A stretch of 64,000 nucleotides of DNA from Hyaloperonospora brassicae. Lineage: Eukaryota > Oomycota > Peronosporomycetes > Peronosporales > Peronosporaceae. The notes below the pieces were generated by a model. The model did no database searches and had not been told where the DNA came from. It saw nothing but the letters and a program-made list of their open reading frames with translations. Shown in pieces: positions 18,181 through 28,719 of this stretch; position 1 is the stretch's first letter; the number at the start of each line of letters is the position of its first letter. The stretch is taken from NCBI GenBank assembly GCA_947650285.1, contig CANTFL010001315.1:310001-374000 (forward strand), in the 5' to 3' direction. The translations under genes were made by a program, and so were the position numbers.

Positions 18181-18570
18181 TGTAACGGGGCACACCCTTG
18201 CGTGAACTTAACGCAAGAGTTTCGGTGCCCCGACAGACGTACACGTGGCAAGCGAGGAAGCGTAGTTAAGGTAAAAGCAGATCGGTTATATTAATATAAT
18301 TAAGTCTTTAACCACTGTCTCTCTGTTTCACTTAACTTAATTATGTTAATATAACTGAGTGTATGGTGACGTCTCGTCACCACTCATTGAGCGCGTCTTG
18401 CGGCGATTGGTGGATTGATATCATCATGATATCAATCAATGAACAGACCCTTTGGTCGACCCTTCAATATCACCACTTTGGTGATATTGTTCAAAGAATA
18501 TCCATCTTCATATTCTTTATTGTCACTTTCCTTAAAGTGACAATTCCATGTAACGGGCTGCCCAGTTACA
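18181..18570 (-). repeat. 5' LTR of A2
   Basis: 390 bp, TGTAACGGGG to CCCAGTTACA. About 20 differences by eye from its partner at 10593-10981. Confidence 0.94.
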
Positions 18571-18607
18571 CAAGCCGTGACATCTCAGATTGCTTGGTAG
18601 ATTCGGG
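18571..18607. repeat. A2 right TSD and repeat R piece
   Basis: Begins with the second CAAGC (18571-18575) and continues repeat R (matches the reverse complement of 52760-52796) up to the LINE junction. Its last 20 bases match 27528-27547 at about 15 of 20 positions, consistent with a diverged LINE target duplication. Confidence 0.7.
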
Positions 18608-18637
18608 GGGGGGGTTCATGATCATCTATTGACATAT

Positions 18638-18886
18638 TTAATGTGAACAAGATGTCTGAAAAGTCCTGAGACAGGATATGAGCGCCGGTCGCGGCAGCGG
18701 ATCGTGGCTGACACCCGCGTAGGGCGGGTGTCCACGGGGCTCTTGAATCAGTATTTCGAGACATGCATGAAGTCGGGCCCCTCGTACAGCAGTAGCCGCG
18801 GCTCGATGCTCGCGTATTGCAATTTCCCGTAGCTGGCGAACACCGCGTGTCCAGTACGTTTGGATACTTGCGGATGTAGAAGACAC
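18638..18886 (-). pseudogene. LINE ORF2 C-terminal end
   Basis: Short frame with IREHRAAATAVRGARLHACLEI and YAGVSHDPL. It is recognisably related to the fragment at 37704-37886 (HRAALRAPREARAHAC, YTGVSHN). This defines the conserved 3' coding end of the LINE family. Confidence 0.55.
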
Positions 18887-18922
18887 GACTCCTCTAAAGA
18901 CCGCCGAGCTCCGCTCGGTCCA

Positions 18923-19231
18923 CTAATGTTCTTGGCAGGCGGAGCTTAATAAGAACCAGATCTGTTCGAATTCTGTTGCTGCGGCGTTAGAGTCATCTTG
19001 AAAACGGCTTTGCAACCGCAGACTCAACTGACGTGGAACGGGCGTGGCTTTGCGATTGGTGCAGTGCTGAAAGAAGGTGGAAAGGATTGCGTTCGTCGCA
19101 CCCCCACCGGTCCAGTGTCCTATCAAGTGACACCAACACGCTTGCGCGATTGGGCACTCCCAGAAAATGTGCGCCGCTGTCTCTTTGCGTCCCTGGCAGT
19201 GCAGCACCGTACGACAACTGTTGTCTAGCAT
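18923..19231 (-). pseudogene. LINE ORF2 Cys/His RT tail (zf-RVT type)
   Basis: Encodes CQGRKETAAHIFWECPIAQACW followed by LIGHWTG, the C-x(n)-H-x-F-W-x-C-P-x-A-x-x-x-W pattern found after the RT of many LINEs. A homologous fragment lies inside the TIR transposon at 8321-8760. Confidence 0.7.
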
Positions 19232-19255
19232 GCGACCGGCATGGTATAAATTTAG

Positions 19256-20658
19256 CTACTTGGTCGCGATACGATAGCATGTCCAGACTTGATACTCCGT
19301 TGGCCCGTTTGCGTGTTTCCAAACTTGGGAAGGCGAGTGATTTGATGCAGCTGACTGCCAACTATTCGAGATCGCCTGCGCGTCGTAGGCCTTCAACCAG
19401 AACTGGAGACCAGGGTGCAGAAGGCGTTTATGAACGTGAAACGCTTGCCGCATAAGCGTTGTTTACTTATCTACATTGGCCGCCGTCTCTGGCACACTCC
19501 AAGGGAAACGGTGAAGCTCCGGGTGGGCATGAAACACCAAAGTACGATGGTGCGAATGCTCCCAGAAGTTAGACACTTGCTCAGGCGACCCCCGTAAGTC
19601 TGGTAAATCCCCGTCAATCGACCAATGGATTTTATTGGCATCTTGGCGGAGGCAAATCGCCGAGTTCGCGGACTCGACAGGGCCCCGACATGACCCGACA
19701 ATTTAATCGGCCCGTACCCGGGACCGTTTATAAGCGCGCCGAAACGGCGGTGGATGACGTAAGACCAGCCCGGGCTCTACCGGTCCCGCACCTACAGATA
19801 GGTGGGGTGACGAGAGAAGGATCGAAGTCGCCCAACGTTGTAATTTACGATGCATATGCCTAGACGAAGTACCGCCGAGAGACGGGAACGTAAAAAGAAA
19901 TTACTTTGACCCCAGTCGCCGAATGCACAGACTGCGCAGTGAACATGGAGGTATCCGGGCATATTTGGCCCGCTCAAGGGGCTTGCCGTCTGGCCCTTGA
20001 ATTCAAGGATTGCAATCCCAGTGAAATCGGCCCCAGAAAGCGGCTAATGTATCCATCCGGTGATCAGAAACAGCGGGATGGTCAGGAAACGTTTGAAGGT
20101 ATGATATAAACCATTCGTCACCGTCCTTTTGACTGCTCTCCCCTTCAGACAAACGAGCGTGATGCGCGTCCGATCTGGCCCGAATCGACAGCACTTGTTC
20201 AGGGGAGGGTGCCAGGAGCCGTTCGATATCTTGCGCCAGAGAGGAACGACCGGGTTCTAGCCTGATTGCAAACGTTGTTGAAGCAGACGGATGGAACTCC
20301 GGGACGAGAGCAGATGTGGAACCCCCCACGCTATATGTTCAGCGCCGCCATGCTGTAATATATTTGTCATGCGGCTGCGTTAGCCAACGCAACGCGTGCT
20401 TCGTTCGCTCAGTTTTGACGACTACTTCGAACGAAGCCAGACCAACCCCGCCCGCCTTCTGTGGCGTAAAGAGGAGACCCGGGTTAATTTTGTGCCGACA
20501 AACGGCAGGCATAGAATCATGAGCCTAAAGGAATTGGCGGTACAGACGAGATATCTCCGTTCTCGCCCAGCTCGGCACATCGAAGACGGCCGCGGTGAAC
20601 AGGAAAGCCGGTAAAATGATCGCGTTAAGAACGAGGACACGATTTTTCACACTAGTCG
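19256..20658 (-). pseudogene. LINE ORF2 region between RT and tail, frames broken
   Basis: Several short minus-strand frames (19256-19453, 19471-19701, 20003-20329, 20525-20713) that fill the expected gap between the RT thumb and the Cys/His tail. The last one continues the RT thumb (VATSVKNRVLVLNAIILPAFLF). No complete domain can be assembled by eye. Confidence 0.5.
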
Positions 20659-21265
20659 CTACTTCCGCTGCAGTGAGAAGCCGCCGACGGATTTTCTGAA
20701 GCCGAAGGCCCATTTTCGATCGAATAATGCCCCTGTCCCCACTTTATACCACAGGCATCGCGTTGTCTCTCTGTGTTGTAAGACTGAGATGCCACCATAC
20801 TGGTGTAGCCTGATAGCCGTGTTTAAAAAAATCAATTTGCTCTTGGCAGGCTGGGCATGAAGGCCCGAGAGTTGTCCAAATCTAGAGACTAGCTCCAACG
20901 CAGGCGCCAACTGATTGGCATGCTCAAGGAATATGGTGGAGTCGTCCACAAACGCGGAGAATGTATGCACCACCTCGCAGGCCCCGGGCACCGGAATACC
21001 CCGGATGGAGGGCGCCTGGTGAATAGCCAGCCCAAGTAATTCCACCACAAGTAGAAATAAAAGCGGTGCGAGAGGACACCCCTGACGTATTCCGGACCGG
21101 ACAAAAAACTGGTTCAGAAAGTTCCCCATTCACCAGAAACCGATCGGTTGTTCCGGTATACATCCGGGTGACGAGCGTAATAAACACTTCGTCAAATTGA
21201 AAGCTTCGTAATACCGCGTATATAAAAATCTCGGTCCACAGTGTCTTACGCCTTGCGAAAGTCAA
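20659..21265 (-). pseudogene. LINE reverse transcriptase, C-terminal motifs
   Basis: Holds FDEVFITLVTRMYTGTTDRF, then SGIRQGCPLAPLLFLLVVELL and the catalytic FVDDSTIFL box. These are the standard LINE RT motifs (VRQGCPLSP and YxDD types). The two parts are in different frames (20924-21265 and 20659-21129). Confidence 0.8.
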
Positions 21266-21266
21266 G

Positions 21267-21824
21267 TTAGAGAATAGCTCGGCTTAAGTCGGCTGATAGA
21301 TCCGTCCTCTCCTCCGCTGAAGCGAGTTGGGCAGTCATCATCATAACCAGTTTTTGCATGTTTCTACCTCGAACAAAACCTTGTTGCGATTCCCCGATGA
21401 GTGTAGGTAAGACTCGCTGAAGTCGGGAGGCCAGCACTTTCGCAAAAATTTTGTAGCTGGTTTGGAGCAAAGAGATCGGCCTGTAGTCAAGTGCGTCCGG
21501 CGAATTACCCTTTTTTCGAACAGGAATAATCATCGCTTCTAGAAAGGAATGTGGCATAGGAGAACCGTGCAATATTTGATTGCACACGTGCACCAGCGCC
21601 GGAGCCAGTAACGCGGACGTATCTTTGTAAAAGTCATTGTTAAGACCGTCCGGCCCTGAAGCTTTGTGGCGGCTAAGATCGGTGATGGCTTGGAGGACTT
21701 CAGTCTCAGTGACGTCGACCATCAGACCATTATTAGCAGCGGTAGAAATCAAGCGATCGTTAGGCACTGACACAAAGTCAAGCAACGCTCTTGGTAAAGC
21801 TGCCAAGGGTTCTACCCGATGCAT
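21267..21824 (-). pseudogene. LINE reverse transcriptase, N-terminal motifs
   Basis: 185-residue frame with SRHKASGPDGLNNDFYK, YRPISLLQTSYKIFAKVLASR and GESQQGFVRGRNMQ, the first RT motifs of L1-like elements. The frame breaks before the next motif. Confidence 0.82.
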
Positions 21825-21959
21825 GGCACGGAGAACTGGTGACCATTCTGAAGCGAACTTGTCAGCAATGGACAGGTGTCGCCCAAAGGGCGGACCATGA
21901 ATGCGAACGACATTCGTAACTGTTTGTACGCGCTCCCAATCTGCGACACCACTAAACGA

Positions 21960-22244
21960 CTATCTGAGGCGCGCAGTGGTCCGTTCGAGGATCTGCCCTA
22001 TTCGAACGAGATGCTCGAGTCGGGGATCTTCCATATTAGCGCTGATCCACTGAGGACGGGTCAAGAGCTGGCGCCGGTCGCGTCGGCTTACCCTCTTCTT
22101 AAAACGGAAGCGTCTTTGACGCTCGCGCTTGCGGACGGTTGTGATGCACTGGTTGTATGCTTCTACGGCTGAATCCCATTGCCTGACCGTCGTAGTTGGG
22201 GATACCGCCCACCCATCCATTTCCGCAATGAGATCGGAGCGCAC
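21960..22244 (-). pseudogene. LINE linker between endonuclease and RT
   Basis: Basic helical segment (TTVRKRERQRRFRFKKRVSR) in the position where LINE ORF2 links the endonuclease to RT. No specific domain. Confidence 0.5.
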
Positions 22245-22262
22245 GCGTTTGGGTTGGTGTGT

Positions 22263-23188
22263 CTAAATGGGGTATATTACCGGACGTCGGTAGAGGGTGG
22301 AGGTAGGACGCTGCCGCGCACGTAAGTGTAACTCCACTTCTTGATGGTCCGACGCCTGGGGAGGTGTTCGGACGGCTAACCGCTGCACCAAATCAGCCCA
22401 CCGCTGAGAAACGTAAAAACGATTAATGCGACTTGCCGATTCCTCCTCCCAGTATGTAAAATGATCCACACAGTCGTCCGCTTCCTCATCTTCGGCGTAG
22501 GAGTGAAGGAGCCGAGCATCTTCTAGTCCGTGGAGATCCAGAAGAGCTTGAAGATTTGAGCTTTCCAGTCGGCACGACCGATGATGACCCAGCCGATCGA
22601 GGAGAGGGCTTTGGACGCAGTTCAAGTCACCTGTCACGACAGAGCTGTCCCGTGGAAAATTCCAACGGGCGAGAGAAATGTAGTAGGCTTCGCGCTCGGG
22701 TCTGAGCGATGGAGCGTACACATTAACGAGGACCACATCGTCAAATGAGACAGCGATCGTCCTGGTATTCCACAAATCTTGCCGCCAGGGAGAAGCCTTC
22801 ACAGATGAAGAGGGTGTAAGCAAAATGGCCACTCCCCGAGACTAGACGACCCTACGCTCCAGTACGAAAGCAGCGGGTGACCGCCATCCCGGTGCTTGCC
22901 CCACATACGTGCCCAGGTCGAGCACAACTCTTGAGCTTCCTCGGATGTTTAAACATGTGTTTCCTGGATGCACCACGCTTGAGGTCGATCACAGGCAGGA
23001 CGGCATCGCCAGGCTGACATCCAGCCGATCCGTACACTTTTTTTAAACCCACATACGTTCTGTGTGATATAAGTAGTACGTGGATGCTTTGAGAAGAAAT
23101 GAGATCGTACAGTATCACTGCTCGACCACTCAGACAGTAATGCGTGTCTTTCGAAGGCATCCGCGTCGTCGAGATTGTGCTGACGCAT
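22263..23188 (-). pseudogene. LINE AP-endonuclease-like domain
   Basis: Two frames. 22949-23188 has ITQNVCGFKKSVR and QAWCIQETHV (the Asn and Glu of the active site). 22263-22832 has VVTGDLNCV, SRINRFYVS and ASDHQEVEL (Asp/Asn, RxD-type Asn and terminal SDH). This is the exonuclease-endonuclease-phosphatase fold that nicks target DNA in LINEs. The domain is split by a frame change near 22850. Confidence 0.8.
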
Positions 23189-23219
23189 ATGCGTTGCTAG
23201 CGAATCGCGTAAAGTGCCT

Positions 23220-23977
23220 TTAGTAACAGACGAGCGCCGTCTCCGCTGCAGGCGTCAGTGAAGAGTAGAAAAAGCCCTCGACTGCCCTCCAGTCTACGTA
23301 TTGACGGTCAACTTGGTAGAAGGCAGACTTGTAGGCGATATTTTGCTTTAGAAGCTGCAGATGCCGTCGAATTGGTAGATCAGGTGATGGCGGTACCGCC
23401 ACCCCTTCAGTTAGCACCCCTATCTCATGCTCGAAGAGAAGAGCGCATAGCAGGTGCTGACTATACCGAACCTTGCGGCACGGATCACATAGTCTAAAAT
23501 ATCATCCGCAGCGTACTTCAGCTCGCGTAATTTGTGCCAGTCGTCCCCGTTATCTTTAAGCGGAGATACGCCTGACCGAGCGGCTGTAGAAGTTGCGCGA
23601 TCAATCCAGCAACCGAGCCACTCTTGTAGAGGCGCTGACGCCACCTTTGTACGAAATGAGTGTAGCCCAGATAGGAGGCTATTCTGTCGTCAACGGGTTG
23701 CCAAGTGGACCAGAACTTGAACGTCCAGACTTGCGAGCAGCTCGCAGGGGAAAACAAATCTCCGGAGGTGATGAAGAAGTGCGATAGGGTCCTGTTGAGC
23801 TGTTAGCACCCACTCCGCGGTCGTGCTGTCGACACGCGGACAAGCCGTCAATGCTGAAGGTGGCCATTCCGGGATTAAAGATAACCAAAGACCCGGCCAG
23901 TCATCTTGATCAATACGGCTCTCCAAGTTCTCAAAGTCGAGCTGACCGCGCGCGTAGCTAGGTCCGACAGCCGACAT
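23220..23977 (-). pseudogene. LINE ORF2 N-terminal extension
   Basis: Begins with Met at 23977, only 9 nt after the stop of the upstream 355-residue frame, a spacing common between LINE ORFs. Broken into overlapping short frames (23690-23977, 23518-23757, 23420-23644). No known domain seen. Confidence 0.45.
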
Positions 23978-23985
23978 GGGTGGCT

Positions 23986-25053
23986 CTAGCGCCTTTTTCT
24001 TAGGTTGGCGTCCTCGGTGGGTAGATTATCAGCAAAGGAGACGTGTGCCCGTTTCCGTGTCTCCACTTGTGGGGGCGGATCCGCAACAGATGGCGGGCTA
24101 CCTTCCAACAATAAAGCGTGAGACGCACCGCCGACAGACTGGACATCCGTAGGAGTTTGAGGCCCTCCGGGTGCGTCAGACGCAAGATGAGAGGGCCCTG
24201 TAAGATTTGAGTGTATAAGTGGGGAATCCGACAGTTCCGAGAGTCCTGCCCCTCGATCGGAATGAAGAAGAGCTGAGTAATTCCTTCCAGAGAGACGGAG
24301 AACGAGAGGAAGACCGGTTCCAGGCTCCAGTTTTGCAGCTATAATCGCGTCTGCGCACGTAGAGAGAGATAATGAAGTCTCCCGCACTATTTTTATAGCC
24401 TTATTATTCCGCGTCTCGACAGACGGACTGTATTTGTGACATACCTGGCCGAACATATTCGCAGCCTCCTCGTGAAGCACATACATGTCCCAGCTGAGGA
24501 AATTGGCCGCTAGTCTAAGAAGGTCACGTCCTTCCCATTCCGTTTCGGCAATGTCGGAGTCTCTCGCCGATGGTGTTGCGGCATAGTAGTGTAAATACCA
24601 GCGATAGTGATTGACCGACTCCCGTTTCGTCAGGAACGCCCAAACCCGTTGAACTTTAAGGAGAGCATCGACCCAAATAACGTGTGCATAGTGCTTGTCG
24701 AGGTGCAATAATTCTGTGTAAAGAACACCGTTCTTGATGATAGCCGTGAGTCGTTCCGATTGGTCATTAGGCCCGTCCAGAGCAGCGTCGGCCATTGCTT
24801 GAGCTGCAGCCATAGCCAAGCAGTTACCGGTTACGGGCGTAATCGCTTCTTGTAATCCCAGTAGTAGAATGAGAGCCTTTAAGTCTGTTGGTACGTCTAT
24901 CGGGCGCGGTGCCAACGAAATGGCGTGCTTTGGTTCGTCATGCATGCGGCTGAGTAACTTCAGACATGTGACTCGCTCCTGACTCTCAAAGTCAGCAACA
25001 GTGGGCTCGAGTAGGTCTGCGCCTTTCCACGCGATAGCGCCTGTTTCCGCCAA
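23986..25053 (-). CDS. LINE-encoded 355-residue protein
   Basis: Longest intact frame of the LINE. Residues 50-240 are helical with Trp/Tyr-rich stretches (HYRWYLHYYAATPS, DLLRLAANFLSWDMY). The end is disordered and basic (TRKRAHVSF, RKRR). It lies between the zinc-knuckle region and the endonuclease, so it is probably the ORF1 C-terminal part or an extra ORF. The product is not recognised. Confidence 0.55.
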   Translation of the reverse strand: MAETGAIAWKGADLLEPTVADFESQERVTCLKLLSRMHDEPKHAISLAPRPIDVPTDLKALILLLGLQEAITPVTGNCLAMAAAQAMADAALDGPNDQSERLTAIIKNGVLYTELLHLDKHYAHVIWVDALLKVQRVWAFLTKRESVNHYRWYLHYYAATPSARDSDIAETEWEGRDLLRLAANFLSWDMYVLHEEAANMFGQVCHKYSPSVETRNNKAIKIVRETSLSLSTCADAIIAAKLEPGTGLPLVLRLSGRNYSALLHSDRGAGLSELSDSPLIHSNLTGPSHLASDAPGGPQTPTDVQSVGGASHALLLEGSPPSVADPPPQVETRKRAHVSFADNLPTEDANLRKRR

Positions 25054-25265
25054 GTTTGTTCCTGTGTTGACAAGCGTAGAGGTGGACGGGGAATTTGCAC
25101 CCGTTGCGGGCCGTCAGCAGCAGTCAGATTAGTGACCAGCGGCTCAGTAGCTGACCCCGTGCTTGGGTTGTCCGTTCTACCCGTGGAGGACAGCACTGAA
25201 AACCTTCCCAAACTGAACTGTGTTGGGGAACGGACTGGCTGACGGGAGGTCCAGGGATTGTTGGA

Positions 25266-25936
25266 TTAATGGACTGGTTTCGTTATCCACGGTTGTTCAA
25301 GTGAGGGCTTGGGGACAGGGACCGAGTCACTAGAGTTTGGTCGAGCAGGAGTGTAGATCGATTGAGACCTAAGACTGGGACCTACAGTAGGAAGATCGGG
25401 TACTAACGGTGGGCTCACTGGCACCCCGCTGGGTGTGAAGGCGGCTTGGTCCGCTGCATCTGCCGACCGCTGGACTTGAAGACGTCGATCCGCCATGGTT
25501 CGAATCTCGGCGGTGCTGCCGAAAGGTTTTGCCAGGTCCTCCACGGCTTGGAGGTTTCCCTCCGTAATCTCAATGCCACCCACTCCCCGGAGTTGGTCAT
25601 CCGTATACTGACTTCGAGAGGCTGGGTGACCGAGGTTACCACACTGAAGGCACTGGAGGCGACGACGCACGTCGGGATGACGAAAAATGATTGATATACC
25701 AAACCAGAGGATACGAACGATTCCTTGCAGAAAGAGGGGACATATAGGAAACCGAAATGTGACCTTTTACGAAGTAGACGTACGGGACGTTGGGCAATTG
25801 GTATCCATATCTTTAAAGTCGAATTTCGTCGGTATCTTCGACTTGAGGTACGCCGCGACGCGGCCAATTTGTTTAAAACGAGTGAGATTTTGAAGAATAA
25901 TCGAGAACTGAGATCGAAGAAGCCCGACCTTTTCAC
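25266..25936 (-). pseudogene. LINE ORF1 segment with degenerate zinc knuckle
   Basis: Contains LQCLQCGNLGHPASRS, a CX2CX4H knuckle whose last Cys is replaced by Ser, near 25655. Upstream on the same strand (25700-25936) two overlapping frames share the coding sequence, so a frameshift lies between the knuckle and the preceding domain. A Pro/Ser-rich tail follows. Confidence 0.6.
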
Positions 25937-25959
25937 GAGGACCTTGTTGACGGTTTAAA

Positions 25960-26200
25960 CGGAGCCGCGCTCCGGATGGTGCTCGTTAGTAAGCATGTAG
26001 ACACGGCCTTGAAATGGAATGCGCACTTCCTGATGGCCTATGACCGCATTTCGAGAGAGAAAGAAGAAGTGGATAGACTTGATCGAGCGGTCATCATTGA
26101 TTGTCTTTGTCAAGCCTAGCAGCTTGTGCACTTCTTGAAGGTTCTGTAGGAAATAGAAGAAAGTATGGTTAATGACTTCTATATTAAAACGCGCGCCAGA
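25960..26200 (-). pseudogene. LINE ORF1 upstream domain fragment
   Basis: Unannotated frame with a block of the type RNAVIGHQEVRIPFQGRVYM near 26040-25985, preceded by a helical segment. It lies just 5' of the zinc-knuckle part and ends beside a run of 13 C at 26210-26222. Confidence 0.4.
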
Positions 26201-26384
26201 CGCGTTTCGCCCCCCCCCCCCCGCCGGTGGCCTCGTCAGTGGATTAATTTATCTAGAAGTGAGATCTTGCTTTATCCTGCGCTCTACGACTAAGAACCTT
26301 CTAGCACTTAGTGTAACCACACCAATCATCCAATACAGCTAACGAACCTGGCAGCTGGGGCGTCGACCCGGAAAGAAGTGTCCG

Positions 26385-26966
26385 CTATGACATCTCCACT
26401 TCCAACAGGTTTACCTTAGCAATTTCAGCAGATTCCAGAATAGACTCGGTGATAGCACGTGTCGTTTGCCGACCTACAGTAACCTCACGGGCGTGAGCGA
26501 GGTGTGGCACAAGATGACCTTCGACTTGAGCCTGGACCGTACTGTAAAGCCGCAGTCGCTCCTTGCTGTCCAATAAAGACCTGATAAAGTCTGGCATACG
26601 TCGACACGCCACGGACTCTTCCGCTATTCCGACAATGATTTTCCAGTCGTGATCAGTCCCTTCACGCAGCTGCACCTTCCGACCCGCGGACGAGCGATCC
26701 GCACACAGCTGTCTTAAAAGTTCGATTTCACCCGGCGGAAACCTGGAAGGGTCAAACATAAAATCTTCGTACTCGGTGGTAGTGGATGCCGCTGTCGATG
26801 CAGTGGAAGCTGTTCCATGACGTACAACGCTCGCCCAATGGTTAAGAATCGGTGCCTTCGCCCACTTGTGCTGACTCGATAGTTTCCGAATGAGCTCGGT
26901 AAATTCCCATTTTGTCGTGAGAACGCCGTTGCCCAAAGACCGAGCGATTCGTTGCCACTCCTTCAA
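26385..26966 (-). CDS. LINE ORF1 N-terminal fragment, 193 residues
   Basis: Intact frame with ATEW-like start (EWQRIARSLGNGVLTTKWEF), a Ser/Thr/Ala spacer and a helical end (FPPGEIELLRQLCADRS, PHLAHAREVTVGRQ). Located upstream of the knuckle region on the same strand. No named domain recognised; assignment to the LINE is by position. Confidence 0.45.
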   Translation of the reverse strand: MKEWQRIARSLGNGVLTTKWEFTELIRKLSSQHKWAKAPILNHWASVVRHGTASTASTAASTTTEYEDFMFDPSRFPPGEIELLRQLCADRSSAGRKVQLREGTDHDWKIIVGIAEESVACRRMPDFIRSLLDSKERLRLYSTVQAQVEGHLVPHLAHAREVTVGRQTTRAITESILESAEIAKVNLLEVEMS

Positions 26967-27128
26967 CGTGCCCGAGCTTTAAATAAACACCTGCTCGAAC
27001 AGACGTATTAGGCTAGACGCTTCCACGTCTTTTAAATGGGGAAAGCGCTTTTTGTGGGGCGGAAGCGCCTCCACCCGTATCGGCAATTTAGAATATTCCA
27101 CTGCAAAGAGCTTACAAAGTGTCGTCTT

Positions 27129-27527
27129 TCATACGTCCATGTGACAAGTCCCTGTGGAACCCTTCATCTCCGCGATCAATGCACGAAACATAGCTAATGG
27201 AGCGACGGAGGTAGATGCTGTGTAGGTCGTCGCCGCAGCTGCCGCATATACCTCCGGTGTATCAGAGCCGCCGGAACAGGTCCCCACGCCGTCGATAGTT
27301 CCGGGCGTATTCGGGGAGGGAGATAGCAACCTGGGAGAGGTTGAATCGCCTACTCCAGGGAGTTCAAAGCTCATGGCGGGTGATGACGGGGCGGACGTAG
27401 ACCTCGGTCCCGGCCCCATGTCCGTCTCCATCCCCGTGAGTAGGGACTCGGCGTCCGTCGTGCGCTGAGAGCCCTGGCTAGCCAGGTGTACCTTAAAATT
27501 TGTCCCTCTGCAAAACCGATAAAATTG
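27129..27527 (-). pseudogene. LINE 5' coding end
   Basis: Ser/Pro/Ala-rich frame (GSDTPEVYAAAAATTYTAST) that begins near the junction with repeat R at about 27528. Upstream codons of the same frame belong to repeat R, so the true start is inside the LINE, possibly Met in SFELPGVGD. Confidence 0.4.
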
Positions 27528-27528
27528 A

Positions 27529-27986
27529 AGAGTGCTCGGCAGCTTTGGCCGTAGAACGCTCAGCATACAAAATATGCAGCTGCTTCGTGGCGACTCTGCA
27601 CGCCGTCCACACCTGGTAGTCGAATAGATTGTGGTCATGGTTCTAGACCTGAGATTGGAGCTGTTGCGCCACTGCTTTCGTCCTTGCCATACTATGCAGC
27701 AGCTCAGCGCGTACCATCCTAGACGAAAAGTCAGCTCAGTGGAGACCGGCTTTTCAACTTGATTCTTGCACAGCAGCTTCGCACGTAAACAGTCGAGAAG
27801 AAGGCGCAGTCGAGCATTGTGATGAGAGGGGTGAGGCGGCGTCCATCAAAGAGCACATGACACTCGAGTCCATCGCAAGGCGTCGTAGCGATCCTGCATC
27901 CCTTATCAAAGGGCAATTTGCCTCTCAGTAGCTGGTCGCCAGATGGGACTTTCCACATCTTTTAGAATGGGAAAGTAAAGTGCATC
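27529..27986. repeat. old repeat R, right piece
   Basis: Continues repeat R after the LINE; matches the reverse complement of about 52330-52770. It ends with GCATC (27982-27986), the duplicated target of the solo LTR. Confidence 0.8.
27731..27958 (-). pseudogene. conserved reading frame in repeat R (copy 2)
   Basis: Shares VPSGDQLLRGK, PFDKGCRIATTPC, ECHVLFDGRRL and RSCCARIK with the frames at 7342-7683 and 52256-52579. Product unknown. Confidence 0.35.
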
Positions 27987-28377
27987 TGTAACGGGGCACA
28001 CCCTTGCGTGAACTAAACGCAAGGGTTTCGGTGCCCTGACAGACGTACACGAGGCAAGCGAGGAAGCGTAGATAAGGTGAAAGCAGATCTGTTATATTAA
28101 TATAGTAAAGTCTTTAACCACTGTCTCTCTGTTTAACTTAACTTAATTATGTTAATATAACTGAGTGTATGGTGACGTCTCGTCACCACTCATTGCGCGC
28201 GTCTTGCGGCGATTGGAGGATTGATATCATCATGATATCAACCAATGAACGGACTCTTTGGTCAACCCTTCAATATCACCACTTTGATGATATTGTATAA
28301 AAAATATTCAACTTAATATTTTTTATTGTCATTGTGTTTTTAAATGACAATTCCATGTACCGCGCTGCCCCGTTACA
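27987..28377. repeat. solo LTR of Gypsy family A
   Basis: 391-bp complete LTR with no internal region, flanked by perfect GCATC duplications (27982-27986 and 28378-28382). Repeat R continues on the far side (CACAAACCTGGATGAGAGG, also at 52300-52330 inverted). This is the product of recombination between the two LTRs of a full element. Confidence 0.93.
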
Positions 28378-28406
28378 GCATCCACAAACCTGGATGAGAG
28401 GCAAAG
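28378..28406. repeat. old repeat R, last piece before A3
   Basis: GCATCCACAAACCTGGATGAG matches R at 52300-52330 inverted. R stops at the truncated LTR of A3. Confidence 0.7.
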
Positions 28407-28719
28407 CGTAACATAGCTCTGACAACTACGTGCTGGACTACTGGTACGGAGTTAAATTTTCACTGACAACAGTGGAGATCAGTGCCCATTTAGGTGTAAA
28501 CACTTACACGGAGGAAGCTACAACGAAGGCAAGGCTCTAGTCGTGGTAATAGTAAAAACTGTTCGTTAATACAATTAAGTCCTATCAATCTTGTGTCTCT
28601 GTTCGTCCTGACTTAATTATACTAATGTAGCTAAACGTATGATGACGTCTACTCACCACCTGCGCGCGTCTAGCAGCGATTGGTGGGTTGGTATCGTCAC
28701 GATATTAACCAATGAGTAT
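28407..28719 (-). repeat. truncated left LTR of A3 (subtype of 36191-36628)
   Basis: Aligns with 36191 onward (shared ACTACGTGCTGGACTAC, GGAAGCTACAACGAAGGC) and stops at CCAATGAGTAT, where the right LTR continues ACCCTTCGG. Confidence 0.82.

Larger units (their letters stand above)
10593..18570 (-). mobile_element. Ty3/Gypsy chromovirus, family A, copy A2 (complete)
   Basis: Full-length 7978-bp element on the minus strand, with LTRs at 10593-10981 and 18181-18570. It is flanked by a perfect 5-bp duplication CAAGC (10588-10592 and 18571-18575). Removing it rejoins repeat R exactly as seen, inverted, near 52792-52796. It contains PBS, gag, frameshift signal, PR-RT-RH-IN, chromodomain and polypurine tract, plus the antisense ORF. 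Pol carries two frameshifts shared with A1 and its own stop codons, so it is not autonomous. The two LTRs differ at about 20 of 390 positions by eye, so the insertion is not recent. Confidence 0.96.
18608..27528 (-). mobile_element. LINE (non-LTR) retrotransposon, degenerate
   Basis: About 8.9 kb on the minus strand, inserted into repeat R. Order in transcript direction: ORF1 pieces with a zinc knuckle, a 355-residue frame, ORF2 with an AP-endonuclease-like domain, RT with an FVDD box, and a Cys/His tail. There are many stops and frameshifts, so it is a relic. The 3' end at 18605-18614 is a run of 10 G on the plus strand (poly-C in the transcript) rather than poly-A. The same poly-C orientation does not recur at its 5' end. 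The flanking R sequence is rejoined in the 52 kb copy. Confidence 0.85.

Noticed and set aside
21637..22172. plus-strand frames opposite the LINE RT/endonuclease
   Set aside because: RT and endonuclease motifs are on the minus strand; these are shadows.
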